Positions 12,901 through 26,104 of a stretch of 64,000 bases of DNA are shown one piece after another. The DNA is taken from positions 1,468,481 to 1,532,480 of the forward strand of contig VZTG01006037.1 of NCBI GenBank assembly GCA_013397845.1, read 5' to 3'. This stretch comes from Melanocharis versteri. Lineage: Eukaryota; Chordata; Aves; Passeriformes; Melanocharitidae. A program made the translations under genes and the position numbers. The first letter of the stretch is position 1. Each line of letters starts with the position of its first letter. The notes under the pieces were generated by a model. The model was not told where the DNA came from and made no database searches. It saw only the letters and a program-made list of their open reading frames with translations.

Positions 12901-15900
12901 AACCAGTCGTTCCTGCAGCTAAGTCTGAAAGATTCTTGACCCTAATGAGGGATGTAAACAATTGAACAAAACCTAGAGATCTGGCAGCTGGAGATCCACC
13001 AGCCCAACCCCCTCCTGCTGCCACAAGGTCATCTCTCCCTCTTGAGGGCTTACGTCCCATTTTTACACACACAGCCTGAGCACCCGATGCACCAAGAGAA
13101 GTCGATCAAGTATTCTCCTGTTACAAACCCAACTGAAGTTTTATCTGCAGAAAAGGGTTACAGTTCCAGACACTGCAGGACCACTGTTAGCAGGGATGGG
13201 TTAACAAGAAGAGATCAATTGTGAATTTAATTCAAATCTAAGGCATTGACTGGACTAAGCGGAAGGTGATGAAGATACTGCAATGCTTCATGCACTACCT
13301 GGTACACGTAGTACCTGCATGGTATCCTATCCATGCTGATACCTGAGGAGATGCAGACCAGCTGTGATTTTACCCAACTCACACTTCCCTCATGCGTTGC
13401 TTCTTGTCTTTATAAATTGATTTTTACGTAAGACAGCTGTGTCAGACCTGAGCTCCCAGTGTAATTTTCCCTCTATGCCTGCAGAATTAATTCAGTCAGC
13501 CAGGTTCTATTTCTCCTTGGGCACCACACAAAGAATTACAAATGGCTCTATTTGTGGCCAGGTGGCACAAAAGTGATGTCAAAAGTGTAACGGGAAGGAA
13601 GAAAGGACCCAATTACAAAAGCAAGGTCTGTGAGATAATCTTGGTCCCAAGACAGTGAGATATGGCAATTAGGAGCATTTCATCTATCTGTCAGTTGGGG
13701 TCATTCAATGAGCTTGTTATCAAGAGGAAAGGTGGCACCTCAAAATACCAATTACGACTTTCCAGGCTCAAGCTGTGCTTCAGCCTCTTCTGCCCCCTGT
13801 GCCATCATCTCTAACATGACAGGAAGGTCAGAATGAGCAACAGGAATTCAGTTTTCAAGAAGGAGCCCAATTGTACTGCAGATTAACAACCAATTAGCAG
13901 TTTTGCAGAAGTTGTGCGCTCTGGCTGGGGTGCTGCCAGGCTGTGCTGAGGAAGTGCATGGTGTTGACTTCCCAAACTGAGTCACTTCTGTAAGCCCTGG
14001 GGTGGTATTTATAGAGCTGGGGGAAAATTTCCAGGAAACATCACTTACTGGTACTCACAAAAATAGCAAGGAAAGTCTTCAATTACTAAACTTTTAAGGA
14101 AGAAAGTCTTTCTTCTTTATGACAAGACAGCAAAGCAGCAGCCTCTATGATTTTCTTGGAAGAAGTCACAATTAATAGTGTTCCTTATCTCACTTTTCTT
14201 TGACAGTAGTAGATGTTGCTCCTAAGACATTCATTCTGTACAGCTGCAAGGTTGGGGTTTTTCTCCTCTCTTCTACAGATTATTTCCAGGATAAGACATT
14301 GAAGTCAGCCTTGTCTCCAAAAACTTTAGAGAGACTTGAATGAACCCAGGTACCAACAACAACTCAACCACAGCAGTCCAGATCAGCCTGAACCTTTTAC
14401 CCAACTGTCCAGGATCCCAGTTTGGGGGAATGGCTGTACCCTCCCGTAAACCACACGAATTTGCAAGTAGACCTGTTACTGATAGTCAAACTATCACCTG
14501 CAGAGGTGACCTGGTCCCCCTGCACAATCTAGAGGTGTCCTGCTATCACAGAGCACACAAAAGCAGAGGAATGGCACAGACTAGTAGCTGGATCAATGCC
14601 TCTTCCCCTCCACACATGCAACAGTGCCCTTCTGTCTCCTCAAACCAGGGACTAAGCCAGGATTTCAGAAACATTTTGTCCCTGCAATAGTTTCAAGGAT
14701 GCAATGACAAATCTGGGCACTCTCAACCATTTTAGAGTATTTCCCTTTCTTTCCATTAAACGCACACAGATTTACCTCTTGCCTAGCAAGGGTGGGCAGA
14801 TCACGCCAGGCTTGGTTCCCTTCCCTAAGCAGCCAGCACACCCCAATGGGGAGGATGCAGACTAGCTGACCACAGAAGCGCAACTTTTGGAATGAAACAG
14901 AAGTTTTTTAAAGATACAAGTACACAGACTTGTCCCCATCCCATACACAAACTGAAAATGCTTCAATTTATTCCTATGACTTCCAGACTGCTCCTACCAC
15001 TGCCCTTCCTCTGAGACCTGGGGCCAACACTGGCCACATGGTCTTTGAGAAGGCCTCAGAGATGTCTCCCTACATGTCTTACACAAACCAGTAGCTTGGA
15101 TGAGGACAAAAAGCCAGGATAATGAGAAAAAGGCTGCTGGCAGGAACTCAACCAGTACCTGCTCTGCCTGGCCTCTCAGCCAGGCTCTCCCAGCACGGCC
15201 ACGGGGAGGGCAGGTTGGGTCCAGCTCTCTGCCAAGCAGTCAGTCATCACAGCTCACAGCCCGTGACACTCATGAGACATGACACCCTGTGCAATGCAAT
15301 GGAGACCCAACAAGTTTGTTTTGCACATGCCGCTGCAGCGTTGGCAGATACAGCATCGTGCTTTGGCTCGCACTGACATGGGAAGCATTCAAAGCACTCG
15401 TGCAGAGATAAGAGGCTCCCCTCGTCTCCTGGCTGAGACACACTGACCTCCCCTCCCTCCCTTCTCCTTGGCATTGTCAAAAATACAAAAATAGGCCCCT
15501 TATGTTTTCAAAATGTGTCTGTTTCACGGGCTTCTCCCCCCTTTTTTTTTCTGAGGCCAATTAAAAATAAAAGTTTACCAGAAAGACAACAAGGAAAAAA
15601 AAAGCGTCTGATACCATTGGATCCAGCCTGTAAGGATCTCACACATAAAAGAATTATGTCCCTGAGCACTTTCCAACAGACTTTCAGAAAATTTCATCTT
15701 TCTACTTCCCTGGCTGGATAGTCTGTTTGAGTAATTTTCTCTTTCTCCTGGGGCTGGTTGCTAAGAGACGCGCTATTACTTCTCCCTCTCTTATGACCCG
15801 ATTACTGTGATCAGCAAAGACAGCGTGCAGACAACAGCCTGACACGGCTCATACAAGAACATCGGGCTCGTTACAAAATGATGGACTGTATTAACACTCC

Positions 15901-18900
15901 GCAGCCCCTTCGCTCGCCATGGCCTTTGGAGAGTCTCCAGGCACAACTGGGGGCTTTTACTTCCCCAGCTTCTGAAGTGCACGTTCAAACATTCTAAATC
16001 ACAGGACTGGGAAGGGAGAAGAATGGACTTTTACCTCCTGTGCTTCACTGTCTGACAGCCAGAACGGTGTTAATGGATCCTCACTGAGCAACCTTCCTTT
16101 TCTTACCCTTCCCAAGAAGTGGGCTAGGAACTATGATTACTCCTTTTCTCTCTCTTGAAAAAATAAACTTTGCAAATACACAGCACAGTTTGGGTCAGAA
16201 CATTCCCTTAAGGGTCTGACAGCGCATTGTAAAGCTGATCATGACACTTGAGGGGCTAAGAGGTGACCTGGTCCTGCAAAGAGCTGAGATGGATTGCTCT
16301 GGATAAGGAAAGCAGCTGGAAATTAATCAACTGTAGGTGTCCAGAGGTCCCAAGGAAACTACAGGGATGCCCAACAGGCTCCCAGCTCCTGCAGAAGCAG
16401 CCACAGCCTGGGAATGTGTCCTCTGCAAAAAAGAATAGAGAATGGAGCCACTGGAGGAGATAGGAAGCTTGGGGCACAGATTGGGAGCTTGCACTGAGGG
16501 GTACATGGGGCAAAAAGCTGAGGAAAGTTGATTTTGTTGATGTTTATTACCAAAGAACTGGTCTTCTAAGAATGGGACCACCAACCTCAGAGACCATCAG
16601 TCCTCACTTAGTAAGAATTCAACCCTCCTCCCACTCACTTTTTATAACTTAATTTTCAAACTTCTATACTTTTTTCTATTAAACCCACTTTTGAAAGATT
16701 GTGTTTACTCTCACTGTTTTGGTACCATTTTCATACTCTCGAGGGCCTCCTCTCCTCTCACCAGCTCACTCAGGGCAACCCCTGTGGCAGGACCCCTGAG
16801 CAGACCCTCACACCACAGGTAGAGCAGAGTATTTAGAAACACCACTTGATAAAACTTCTCAAGTGGGCCCTGTAACAGAGATGACCCAGAGCATAGGTTC
16901 CTTCCTCATCTCCATGTCATCTCCTATAAATTGAATGCTTGGCACAACAAATGCCAGCTGTCATGACAGTGCAATTTCTACCCACCGGCCCTTAACTCCA
17001 GGCTTGGCTTTATGATTTGGGTCATGTCTAGACGAAACCAAAACCCTTCCTTAGTCATTGTCATCACAGGAATTAAGAGCTGGAAGAGACATGTGAGTCT
17101 TTTGCACTTCAGCTTCTCAAATAGTTTGGGTAAATCCCCAGTCCAGCCCCTGGAGCACGCCTGCACTTTCTCCCACGGCTGTGACTTTGCAGTGTGCGTG
17201 CTGGTTAAAGAAGAAGGCAGAAGGGGAATTTTCAGATAGTGGGAAACTAACTCATTGCTTACTAGGAACTAGAGCAGATCCCGGCTCATCTCCTGCAAAA
17301 TTGCCCTCCCCGGGCCAAGCAAAGCTACAGAACTCTCAGTCCTGCTCACGGACCCTCAATTTCTGTGCCAAGTCCACCTAAACATGCTTTGCTTAGCAAC
17401 AAAACATTTCAGGCCTTGTATATTCAGTCCAAATTGTAATTGTGCAGGATTCTCTGCCAGAAATGCCTGCTCTTTGGCCACAAGTACAGCTTCTGTGGCT
17501 TCAAGAGTTGCTCATTCATTCTTCCAACCTTTTATTACACCAACCTGTAATATAATCCAATAGACATTTACTGGTTTCTCTGACTTAGCAGGACTCAGCC
17601 TGGCAAAATAAAAAAGCTTTAGCAGAGAAAAGGAAAAGCATACATATAATCCTTTACTATAATAGTTAGTTTCCAGCGAGTAGAAGAGCAGCATTGTGTG
17701 AAGAAGGGCAAAAAAATAAAAAAAAATTACTCGACTGTTAACTGTTGTATAACAATTGTTATTATTTAACAGACTAGCATCTGGAGGATGTTAACATTTC
17801 AGATTAAAATAAAAGGGACAAGTGCTGCCTGCCTCAATTCAAGCTATTTCTGCATTAGCATTGCTCTCTTTCTTTGACTGGGCACCACAGCCCTGTAAAA
17901 CTACATACAGGACCAACATTATCTTTTTAACAGAAGATTTGATATGGTTGATGACAGATGTTTGCAATTCAAGTTATAAAACGATGGTTTCTTTCCATTT
18001 CAGTGTGTCAGAAATGTCTTTTCTTTCTCTTTTTCCCTTCCCTTTTTTGCCCTTTTTCTTTATTCTACCCAAACTATTGTGGTTCACAGAACAGGCCACT
18101 GCTAAGATGAATCACTATTCGATGTTTGAAATAATGAAGTAGAAAAATTAAATATAGTATCTTGGAAGAACAGACAGACAGGAGAAAAAGAAAATGAGAA
18201 AAAATACTCAAGGCAGAAAAAAATTAAGAATCTACCTGCTGAGAAGTGCAATGTTTGCTTTATGATACCAAATAACTGAGAAAATACAAGCTCACTCACC
18301 AGAATGAAACCCAAGGCTAGGCACTACTTCAAGTAGTTCCCAAATAAGAGGCAATGTGTTCCAGAGCCTGTGAAAATTTAATATTTGTAATTCTAACAAA
18401 ACACAGTCAGAATACTTAATAAAACCTGGTGGCTTGACATTTTGTGAACTACAGATAAGTATACTGGTTCAATAACAGTTTTTATGCACTTGTTTTATGC
18501 TGCACTTTTCCCAGGGCCTTTTTCTGAGGTGGTATTTCAAAAAAGAAAATGCTCATCCTGAGAGCAAAGCCAAGACACAGTTCTACAGATTTGTCTCTGG
18601 CAAAAAAAAAAAACAAAAAAACAACAGATGCAGACACTGTTATCCAGCACAACAACTTTTGGGATGACTGCTATCAAGACAGAAGGCCCCACACAGAGCC
18701 AGTTTATTCACACTGGTGAGAATCACAGGTCCTGACATTGGTCACTGTGCTGTAGACAACTGGGCAAAAATCCCTATCCCTATAACTCAGAAATTATTGA
18801 GTGGAGCAACACTGCCCAGGCACAAAGGCACCAGCTTGGTCTCACACCTCTTCAACATGGCCCAGCTTGCTTGGGGCAGCTTAAATCCAGTTTTATAAAA

Positions 18901-20784
18901 ATGAGAACCACCACTCATTTCCAACTGGTTTCACTTGGCTCTTAACCAACAGGAGAGAGGATGTCCTTAGGGAGAAATCGATGGACACTTCCAAAAGGGT
19001 GCCCCGAACTGGTTCACAGCCGCTCCTTAACAAGGGACCCCTGCCTTCCCACTCGTTCTGTGGTGTTCAGGGGCTTTGTTTGTGCTTTAAATGCTCTTGT
19101 GTGAAGGTAGCAAGCCCACCACAAAGAGGCCTGGAGCTTCAAGATCATTTTCACCGGCTGCATTTTGTAAGAGCCTGTGGGTGATGCAGTTCTGACACAA
19201 ATGAATAAAGTACTGCTTCATCTGCTGCATCTCATTCAGCACAAGAAACACATGGAAAAACGAGGGAAGGATTAAGAAAGACTCTAAAAATTTATAATAT
19301 GCACTTTAAAAAAGCTTCTTCTAAGAAACAAGTACTAACACGGGGGCTGTGCTCAGGTAGTCAGGATGATTTGCAACAGTGAGGTCACCTCTTTATTCAC
19401 ACCACATTTTTCAACTCCATGAACTCAGTCCTGTGAGGAATGGCACCACAGCATCCATTGCAATTGATGGGACCAGGAAAGTGTTAGAGCACTTCTCAGC
19501 CCATCTTTTTGTCCCACCACTGAGACACTGCCTCCCACGAGATTTTTTTTTCAGCGAGTAGCAGAGATGAGGAGCAGGAGAGGGACCAGCAGATCCCACT
19601 GGAAATACTCTGGTACTCCCAGGACTCAATTCAGAGTAACAACGTGTTCCCATGCCTCATCTGTGCAGCAGCAATGGTCCACAGGCATAACTCCTAACAT
19701 GTGCAGCACAGCCAGCTCCTGCTGGCTGTCCAATTCTGGGTAATTGCATTATCTCATGTTAGTGTTGAACAATGCACACACAAAACCACCACAGGAGCGT
19801 GGCTGAGACAGCTCACTGTGCCCGCATCCCAGCTTCCCTCCAACAACCAGCACAGCACTGCAGAAGCCCCTGAGATACTGCAAGGAGCAGGTACAACACC
19901 CCTCTGCCTCTCAGCCAACGCAGCCCTTCCACTAGTGAGAATTCCTCCTGCTATGGAACACAACCAGCACAGACAACCAGGAAGAAAAAAACCAAAAAAA
20001 CCACTGAATCTTTCAGGTCAGCCTGAATTTATTCTTTCAGGGCTCTCAATACAAGTAATTAATAGACTCTGGACCTTGCTGGTTTCTATGAACTGTCAAA
20101 GACTGCAGAGCAGGGAATAGCACAGCTATAACACAGGGTGTCTAGTCCAATAAATCCATACCCAAGCTTCAAAAATTAAGACAGAGCTACTGATAGCAGC
20201 TGCTGTAAACAAAACCCACTAGGTATATCTGCCTGGAAAAAAAAACCAAAAAACACAACAGCAAAACAACAAACAGCCTGATAGTTCGTGCTCCCAGTCC
20301 CCTACAGACATAGCAGAACATAACTTGCCAGTGCTCAAAAGCCTCCACACACATGAAGAGGAGGGCAAGCTCTGGGAAACCTGGATCAGCTGGGTTCAAG
20401 AACACACACTGGTGTCCATGACACAGCCTTGTGCTGGAGCTGGTCCTGCTGATTTGCCTTGTCTCTTGAGACACTCACCCACACCTCCAACCAAGGCAAA
20501 TGGAAGGAGGTGGTTTTTAAAAAAAGTAATTAAAACCTCAAAGACCTTCACATGAGACCTATTGTTCACCATATCTGAAAGGTGTCCAAAGAAAGGAAGG
20601 AGAAAGGAGATTGCTTTGGGTCGCATCCCTTCATTTATTTTCCATTATTAAATCTATATTAACAGTTTCTGCAGATATTATATCCACCAAGGAAGGACAT
20701 CAGCACTAATAAATACTGAATTTAGAAGTACCCAACAGCATAAACTAAACTGGCTAATTTTGTGAAGCTTGTCCTGAGAGCCCC
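6999..20784. other. Intronic DNA, no gene recognised
   Basis: Unique-looking sequence with minor simple repeats: a (CT)n run at about 8226-8243, an A-run at about 9356-9371, and A-rich tracts near 9418 and 18603. A weak CR1-like phrase sits at about 12985-13040 but is too short to call. Open frames reach 135-139 residues (8321-8728, 19701-20120) without recognised domains. Nothing here supports an exon. Confidence 0.6.
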
Positions 20785-20889
20785 AGAGTGTGACAGAGAA
20801 GCACCAGAGTGTGACAGAGAAGCACCAGAGTGTGACAGAGAAGCACCAGAGTGTGACAGAGAAGCACCAGAGTGTGACAGAGAAGCACC
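20785..20889. repeat. Minisatellite, five perfect 21 bp units
   Basis: The unit AGAGTGTGACAGAGAAGCACC is repeated five times in exact tandem with no mismatch. Because 21 is a multiple of three, all frames stay open and give an artefactual protein repeat (seven residues, SVTLWCF on the minus strand). The absence of mismatches points to recent expansion or gene-conversion-like homogenisation, so the copy number is probably polymorphic. Confidence 0.97.
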
Positions 20890-20914
20890 TCCAAGCACTG
20901 GACAGCCCCACAAG

Positions 20915-20940
20915 CTGAGTGACTGCCCTGAGTGACTGCC
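20915..20940. repeat. Tandem duplication of 13 bp next to the minisatellite
   Basis: CTGAGTGACTGCC occurs twice back to back, 25 bp after the end of the 21 bp array. It is unrelated in sequence to the array unit, which suggests the locus is prone to replication slippage. Confidence 0.93.
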
Positions 20941-21920
20941 CTGTGAGGGATGTTGCCTGCACATCCCTTTCTGACCAGGGCTGGCACTGCAGCATCTCTG
21001 TCTCAGGCAGCTTGAGAAAAACACATGGTCCTGTTCATATGAACAAAAGACATTGCAAGAATATGACAGATTTGGTTTCTTGAGAGTGGAAACAGTCATC
21101 TTTGCAGGAGCAGGAGACCTCCTGGGAGCCATTCAATGATCTGGCACTTGCCAGTAGGCAAGGATGGACTCATTTCCTTCCCCACCACCATGAAATCACC
21201 CTGCAAGTGACTGCACACAGTGGCAGGGGAGGTGTGTTCAATCCCCAGGGAGCTGCACTAGTGCTCACAAATGCTGGGCTGGAAAGCTCAACCCTGCAGT
21301 CCAGCTGAGCCTCCCCAGCTCCCCACTGTGCTCCACCTGTTTCAGCACAGCCTTGTTCCTGCCAGACTTGCAGAGCTTTATCTGGAGGCAAGGGGAAAAG
21401 AACTTTTGTGGTTACCAAAACAAGGCTGAAACCAAAAGGATCCAAACCAAAGGGCAATTCACACTGCAAAGTTTGTCACCCACTGCTCCCAAGCCATCCA
21501 GTGGCTCTGACTCAGGCTTTTCTGAGTACCTCTGACTGATAACTGATTTTTACACATTTCTGAAGCCCCCAGCTCTGGTCTTACAACCCCCAGTGCCACC
21601 CCAGCAGCACCAGCCCCATGGCAGCAGGCACAAAGCCAGCAGATCAGCTATCACCAACCTCACCCCACACCAGATGCCTCCTTAGTCTGCCCTGCAGGGT
21701 GAGGCCCCATTTTCTGGAACTAAGGCAAAGATGGAATTTGCTTCATCTGCAAGCCGTAAATCCTTTCCATCTTCCTGAGCCCAGCATAGATGGGAACAGC
21801 TGTGTGGCAGTGTTTGCCTAGGGCTCCAGCTCTGTTGAAGATGCTGAAATACCAATTTAAGTCTAAAAGCTGGAGAGCAAGAGAGAAGTAAGTGGCAGAG
21901 AAAGGAGGAAGGGCAACCAC
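20941..21920. other. Intronic DNA, no gene recognised
   Basis: GC-richer than its surroundings (21240-21700), with many CCCAG/CTG-rich phrases, but CpG-poor and without a recognised coding frame or promoter motif. Confidence 0.55.
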
Positions 21921-22060
21921 AGAAAGGTTTATATTGGAAAGACCTTGAAAAATAATCCAATCCAAAGCCCCTGCCATCAGCTGGGATATCTTTCACTAAA
22001 TCAGGTTGCTCAAAGCCCTGTCCAACCTGACCCTGAGCACTTCAAATGATGGCACATCCA
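21921..22060 (-). repeat. CR1 LINE 3'-end fragment
   Basis: Read on the plus strand it is the reverse complement of a CR1 tail: GAAAGGTTTATATTGGAAAG, CCAATCCAAAGCCCCTGCCA, CACTAAATCAGGTTGCTCAA, AGCCCTGTCCAACCTGACCC. These correspond to the typical 'rare base-changed' CR1 3' UTR. The element's sense strand is minus. The 5' limit near 22060 is uncertain because similarity fades. Confidence 0.85.
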
Positions 22061-25000
22061 ATGCTTTTAAAGGAAACAAAATTAATACTAACTCCTCAGA
22101 AAAAAGGATTTTAGTTTCTTTAAGAGATTTTTTGTGTAGGACAAAACCCATTGTGCACGCTGCTGGACAGGGTCTGCTGAGGAAAAGAGGGAGGGGGCAG
22201 GCAACATCGAACACTTGAGCATGGAGAAAGAAGCCAAATATTTAAGAAGCAGACTGTAAGGACCCATGGCTGGTTGATGCCTCATCTGTCTCAGGACTCA
22301 TCCTCTCCCAGCATGAAGAGAAGATGCTCTCAAGCTTCAAACACATCTAGCTCCATCCAAGGACCAGCCCTGACCCCAGCTAAACTCTTAGAGCTACTGC
22401 TCAGATGTCCAGACACCTAATTTTGATTTCCAGCATAATTCCTCAGCAGCTACACTTCCTCCCAACGCACAATTGTTCATCTTGCAGCTAAACATCTCCC
22501 CCAAGCTTGAACAGCTCTCCTCTCCCTGTGGGGTAAATACAGAGTTCTGTGAGACGATGAGCACCAGCACTTGCCAGGAACTGTGGTGCTCATACCTCCC
22601 AGGATCAGGCAAGGTTAATCCCCTGCAAACTTTCACAGTGGGGAGTGGCAGCACTAAATCCTCCAGAAACCCAGCCCAGACCACAGCAGGTGTTTATAGG
22701 ACCTCTGAAAACAGGCTGTGCCTGCCTCTTGGGCTGGCTGCACAGCAGAGACCTGTGCAGAATGCTAAGCAGGGCTCAGGTCTTATTGATGATGATGATG
22801 ATTATGATCATTACTTCTACCACTACTGCAGCCATACCCAGGGGCCCCCAAACAGACCCTGCAAGAGCAAGACACAGTCTCTGCTCTGATGAGTTGATAA
22901 ATCTGGTCTGAAACAAGCTGCAGCAACTCAGCATGGCAAACAGCAACGAGGGGGGCTGGCAGCACCAGGAAAATTGCTACTTCACTGGTCTAAACACATG
23001 CCTTGAGTGCTTCAAGCCACAGTAAAATGCTTCTGGTTTATAAACTGTTGGCCGCTGCCATTTCACTTTTTTTCAGCCATATAACCATTTCTAACTTCTG
23101 TTAAAGTTCCATTAAGTAGCTTTTAATCAGCACCTTCTGGCTGAGTTCTGTGCAGGTGTCAGGAAATAAAAAATAAAACTGAAGTCAAGGTGAGACCAAG
23201 GAAATGCTTGGATAGGAGATGGGAGGAAGAGGGGGGTACGCACAGCACCTGCTCCACAGCCTGTCACTCCACTGTCTTTTCCCTCTGCTTTCAATATGAT
23301 CAAGAAATAAAACCACAAATGTGATCAGCTAGACAGACCCTCTACATACAAGCAACACACCTACAAAATAATAGTAATAACCACGGGGCCAGAGGATGCA
23401 CATTCCTAAATGTTAAAAGCAACAAGCTGAAGAAATTACTGGGACCAGAATTTGCCGGTCTCCCTGAGAGATTCCAGGTACTACAAAGGCTGCAAGGAGC
23501 CAATTCCAGTGATACTGCTGGGGCTGTGATGAGCACAGCCACCCCCTGACCCCAGGACAGCCCTTCCCCAGAGCAGTGCTGTTGCTCCCACTCATCTCCA
23601 GCAGAAGGAAGCATGGGAAGCCCATGTGCCTACAGATAAGCAGCTTTGGCAGGGCAGGAGGGATGAAAGCACACCAGGGTGCAAGAGGATGCTGCTCCTC
23701 CCCTACCTACAGACTCACAGCTAACCAGGTGCGAAAGACCCGTGTCCAACAGAGGACAAATTTAGGCAGAATGAAAGTGTCCCTCTAAGCAGGGAACCAG
23801 TGGGGCCTGGAGCTATCTCCCAGGCTGAATTATTGCTGCAAGAATCAGGGAGATCATTGAAAAAACAATTAAGGAGCCTGGAAGAGAGAAGGGAGCCACA
23901 GAAAGTGAATGAAGCACATTGGGCTAACTATTTCTCACTGCTCCCCCACCCCTCGCCTGCCAGACTCCAGAAGCCTCATGTCCTCAGGGTTAAATATGGA
24001 TGGGTAATGGCTTTGCACGGGCTGCTGACAGCGACCAGCAGCGTGTCATCTCTTAGAAGTGGACTAGCTAAAGCTGCAGGCATGTTGTCACATCACTAAA
24101 CCCATCCCTGACCAGGTCTTGGCCAACCTTTAGCTCTTCCAGGCCTGTCAGATAATGATGGGATCTCTAAAAGGCCAGCATCAGACAAGGCAAGGGACTG
24201 GCACTGACGAAGTCCCCTGGGAGCTCCTGGCTGTCTCCCGGCTCCCAGCAGAGCCGGCCATGCCTGACTGCTCTCAGGACCAGGTACTCTGGGTTGTGTG
24301 AGGAACGTTTGAGTGTCTTGTCTCCCCTTCTCAGCCTGCAGTGCCTGCTCTGCTCTTTGGGAAAACCTCCTTCCCCAAACGGCAAGAAACACACAATTCT
24401 TTTAGAATGTGATAATGTGCCTGAATCACATATAATCAGACCTACAGTCACTAAAGCACTGACAATTAAGACATACTGACCTTTTTCACACAAAAAATAT
24501 TGACTGATCAAGAATAGATTTCCTAGGGAAAAAAAAGGGTCATTTTCCATTATTATTTTTAATTGCAAGAGGATTAGAAAAATAAGAATTTCCACTTGAC
24601 TTGAAGGTGACATTTTCTTTGCATTTCAGAAATGGATTATTTTTTACTTTTTAAATTCCAAATGTCTTTCTCTTCTTATTTCTCACTAAGTTTTGTTACT
24701 GAAGGCAGCAGAACAGGTGCATATGACTTCGCTTTTCCCCCTCCAACACATTTTCTTTTTTCGTTCTGAATTCTCCGAAGTTAGAGTGGCAGAGGAAAAA
24801 AACCCAAAACACTCATCAGGCTTTTCCAACTTTCCTATAAAACGTCCTTAACTTTAGAAAATCACTCAAGTGTAAGATTTAATAGGCTGCTTTGTTTTTC
24901 TTTCTCTTTTCCATTACTCTGTAGCCCTCCTGAAAATGCATACACTTTCAAAAAGATAGAGCAGAAAGAGGAAAAAATATACAGGTGATATTTATCTTAT

Positions 25001-26098
25001 TGTACTCAACACAAAAGAGGAAAAAGTGGTGAAGGAACAATGTAGAACATCCAAAACCAAATACAAAAGCTGGTTTGGGAATTTTCTTGAATACAACTGA
25101 GCTTTTCTTTGGAGAAAGGGGTTGGAGAGGAGGAGGAGAAAAACTACCTACAGTTAATCACCTACAGTTAATCACCAGGACTAGAAATGTCATGCTCTGC
25201 CAATACAGCTACCACTCTCTCCTAAAATCCTTGGCCTTCACCTTGTTTCTGCTGCAGTTCCATCACAAACTCTCCGTTGTCAGCCAGAGGCATCCCAGGT
25301 GCTCCAGCTCGCAGGTTTCCAGTTGCAAGTTCCAGAGGTGCTCCCAGCCATGCACTCCTGCTCCTGGGAACTCCCTTCCTCCATGTGCCCACAAGCCAGG
25401 AACCCAAATCCCACACTCGCTGCTCAACTACATCAAGACAGGAGGACTTTCGCAGCAAGAAGTAGAGGAAGGCTGACACACAGTGACTGGCAGGCATTTG
25501 TTTCACTGACATAACAGCTCCAGAGGCCATTGCAATGGTCATCTAAATACCTTCCCAATCATTTCATATTCAAGAGTGTTCCATAGTAGAAGGAAAGAAC
25601 AGAAGTAAAACGGTCCAGCCAGCAGACTGGAAAGAAAACACTTCTAGACTCACTGGCCAAATTTATGGCCTACCACCCCCAATTATACTTATATTCCCAC
25701 AGATCAATCCCTTGTTTGTAAAGCATTCCCACTGTGCTGGGGTGAAAGAACCAATACTGAAAAGGGTTGTTTGAGCCCAAGCTCCTTGAATCATCACATG
25801 CCAGCAGGGACCAAACAAGCAAAACCCCTTGAAAAGTACCAGTCTTGGACATAGGACATCTGCTTTCAATTAAAACCAAGAAAGATCTGTCCTCGTGTCT
25901 TTTTCTAGCCCTGCACTTCCCAGGAAGGTAGCTAGCCAGAGCAAGGGGAAGAGATACCTTCACATTCTTCTTGATTTGAATGACCTGAAAAAGGGAGGCT
26001 CCCACAAACTCACCATCAAAGACCAAATCAAGAAGAGCCAGTGTTAGCAGTCAGTTCCTCTGAACTAGGCAGTTGTGGTTCCTTCCTAAAAAATAAAT
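22061..26098. other. Intronic DNA between CR1 and the LPP exon
   Basis: Contains a short (GAT)n run at about 22786-22800 and an exact 14 bp tandem pair at 25147-25174. The largest frame is 24167-24613 on the minus strand (148 residues, hydrophobic start, no recognised domain, no splice context). No LPP exon is recognised. Confidence 0.55.
25147..25174. repeat. Tandem duplication of 14 bp
   Basis: CCTACAGTTAATCA occurs twice in exact tandem. Simple slippage product. Confidence 0.95.
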
Positions 26099-26104
26099 AC
26101 TCAC
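26099..26104 (-). other. LPP: 5' splice site (donor) of the LPP start exon
   Basis: On the minus strand the exon ends ...GGTGATG and the intron begins GTGAGT, a full consensus donor. It splits a glycine codon after its first base, which matches the reading frame of LPP proteins at this position. Confidence 0.93.

Larger units (their letters stand above)
1..26104 (-). other. LPP: LPP intron downstream of the start exon (partial)
   Basis: This is inferred to be intron because LPP transcription runs toward lower coordinates from the donor at 26104 and no second LPP exon (the next coding exon should encode a proline-rich stretch following the GG-acidic-G junction) is seen down to position 1. The open frames here are short, lack recognisable domains and often overlap on both strands, as expected by chance. 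Apart from the repeats listed separately, it is unique-looking sequence. Confidence 0.85.

Noticed and set aside
12985..13040. CR1-like phrase (GGAGATCCACCAGCCCAACC)
   Set aside because: Match is about 30 bp and not continued on either side; could be chance.
17050..17160. Possible CR1 minus-strand tail (GGAATTAAGAGCTGGAAGAG)
   Set aside because: Too few matching blocks to separate from chance.
20785..20889. CRISPR-like array
   Set aside because: Units are directly contiguous with no spacers, in vertebrate DNA; it is a minisatellite.
20722..21132. Repetitive protein of five 7-residue units
   Set aside because: Artefact of the 21 bp minisatellite, whose unit is a multiple of three.
24167..24613. 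148-codon minus-strand frame with hydrophobic start
   Set aside because: The hydrophobicity follows from an AT-rich patch; no recognised family and no exon boundaries.
26028..26104. Extension of the LPP frame by 25 codons beyond the donor
   Set aside because: A consensus GTGAGT donor precedes it in the correct phase and the extra residues do not resemble LPP.
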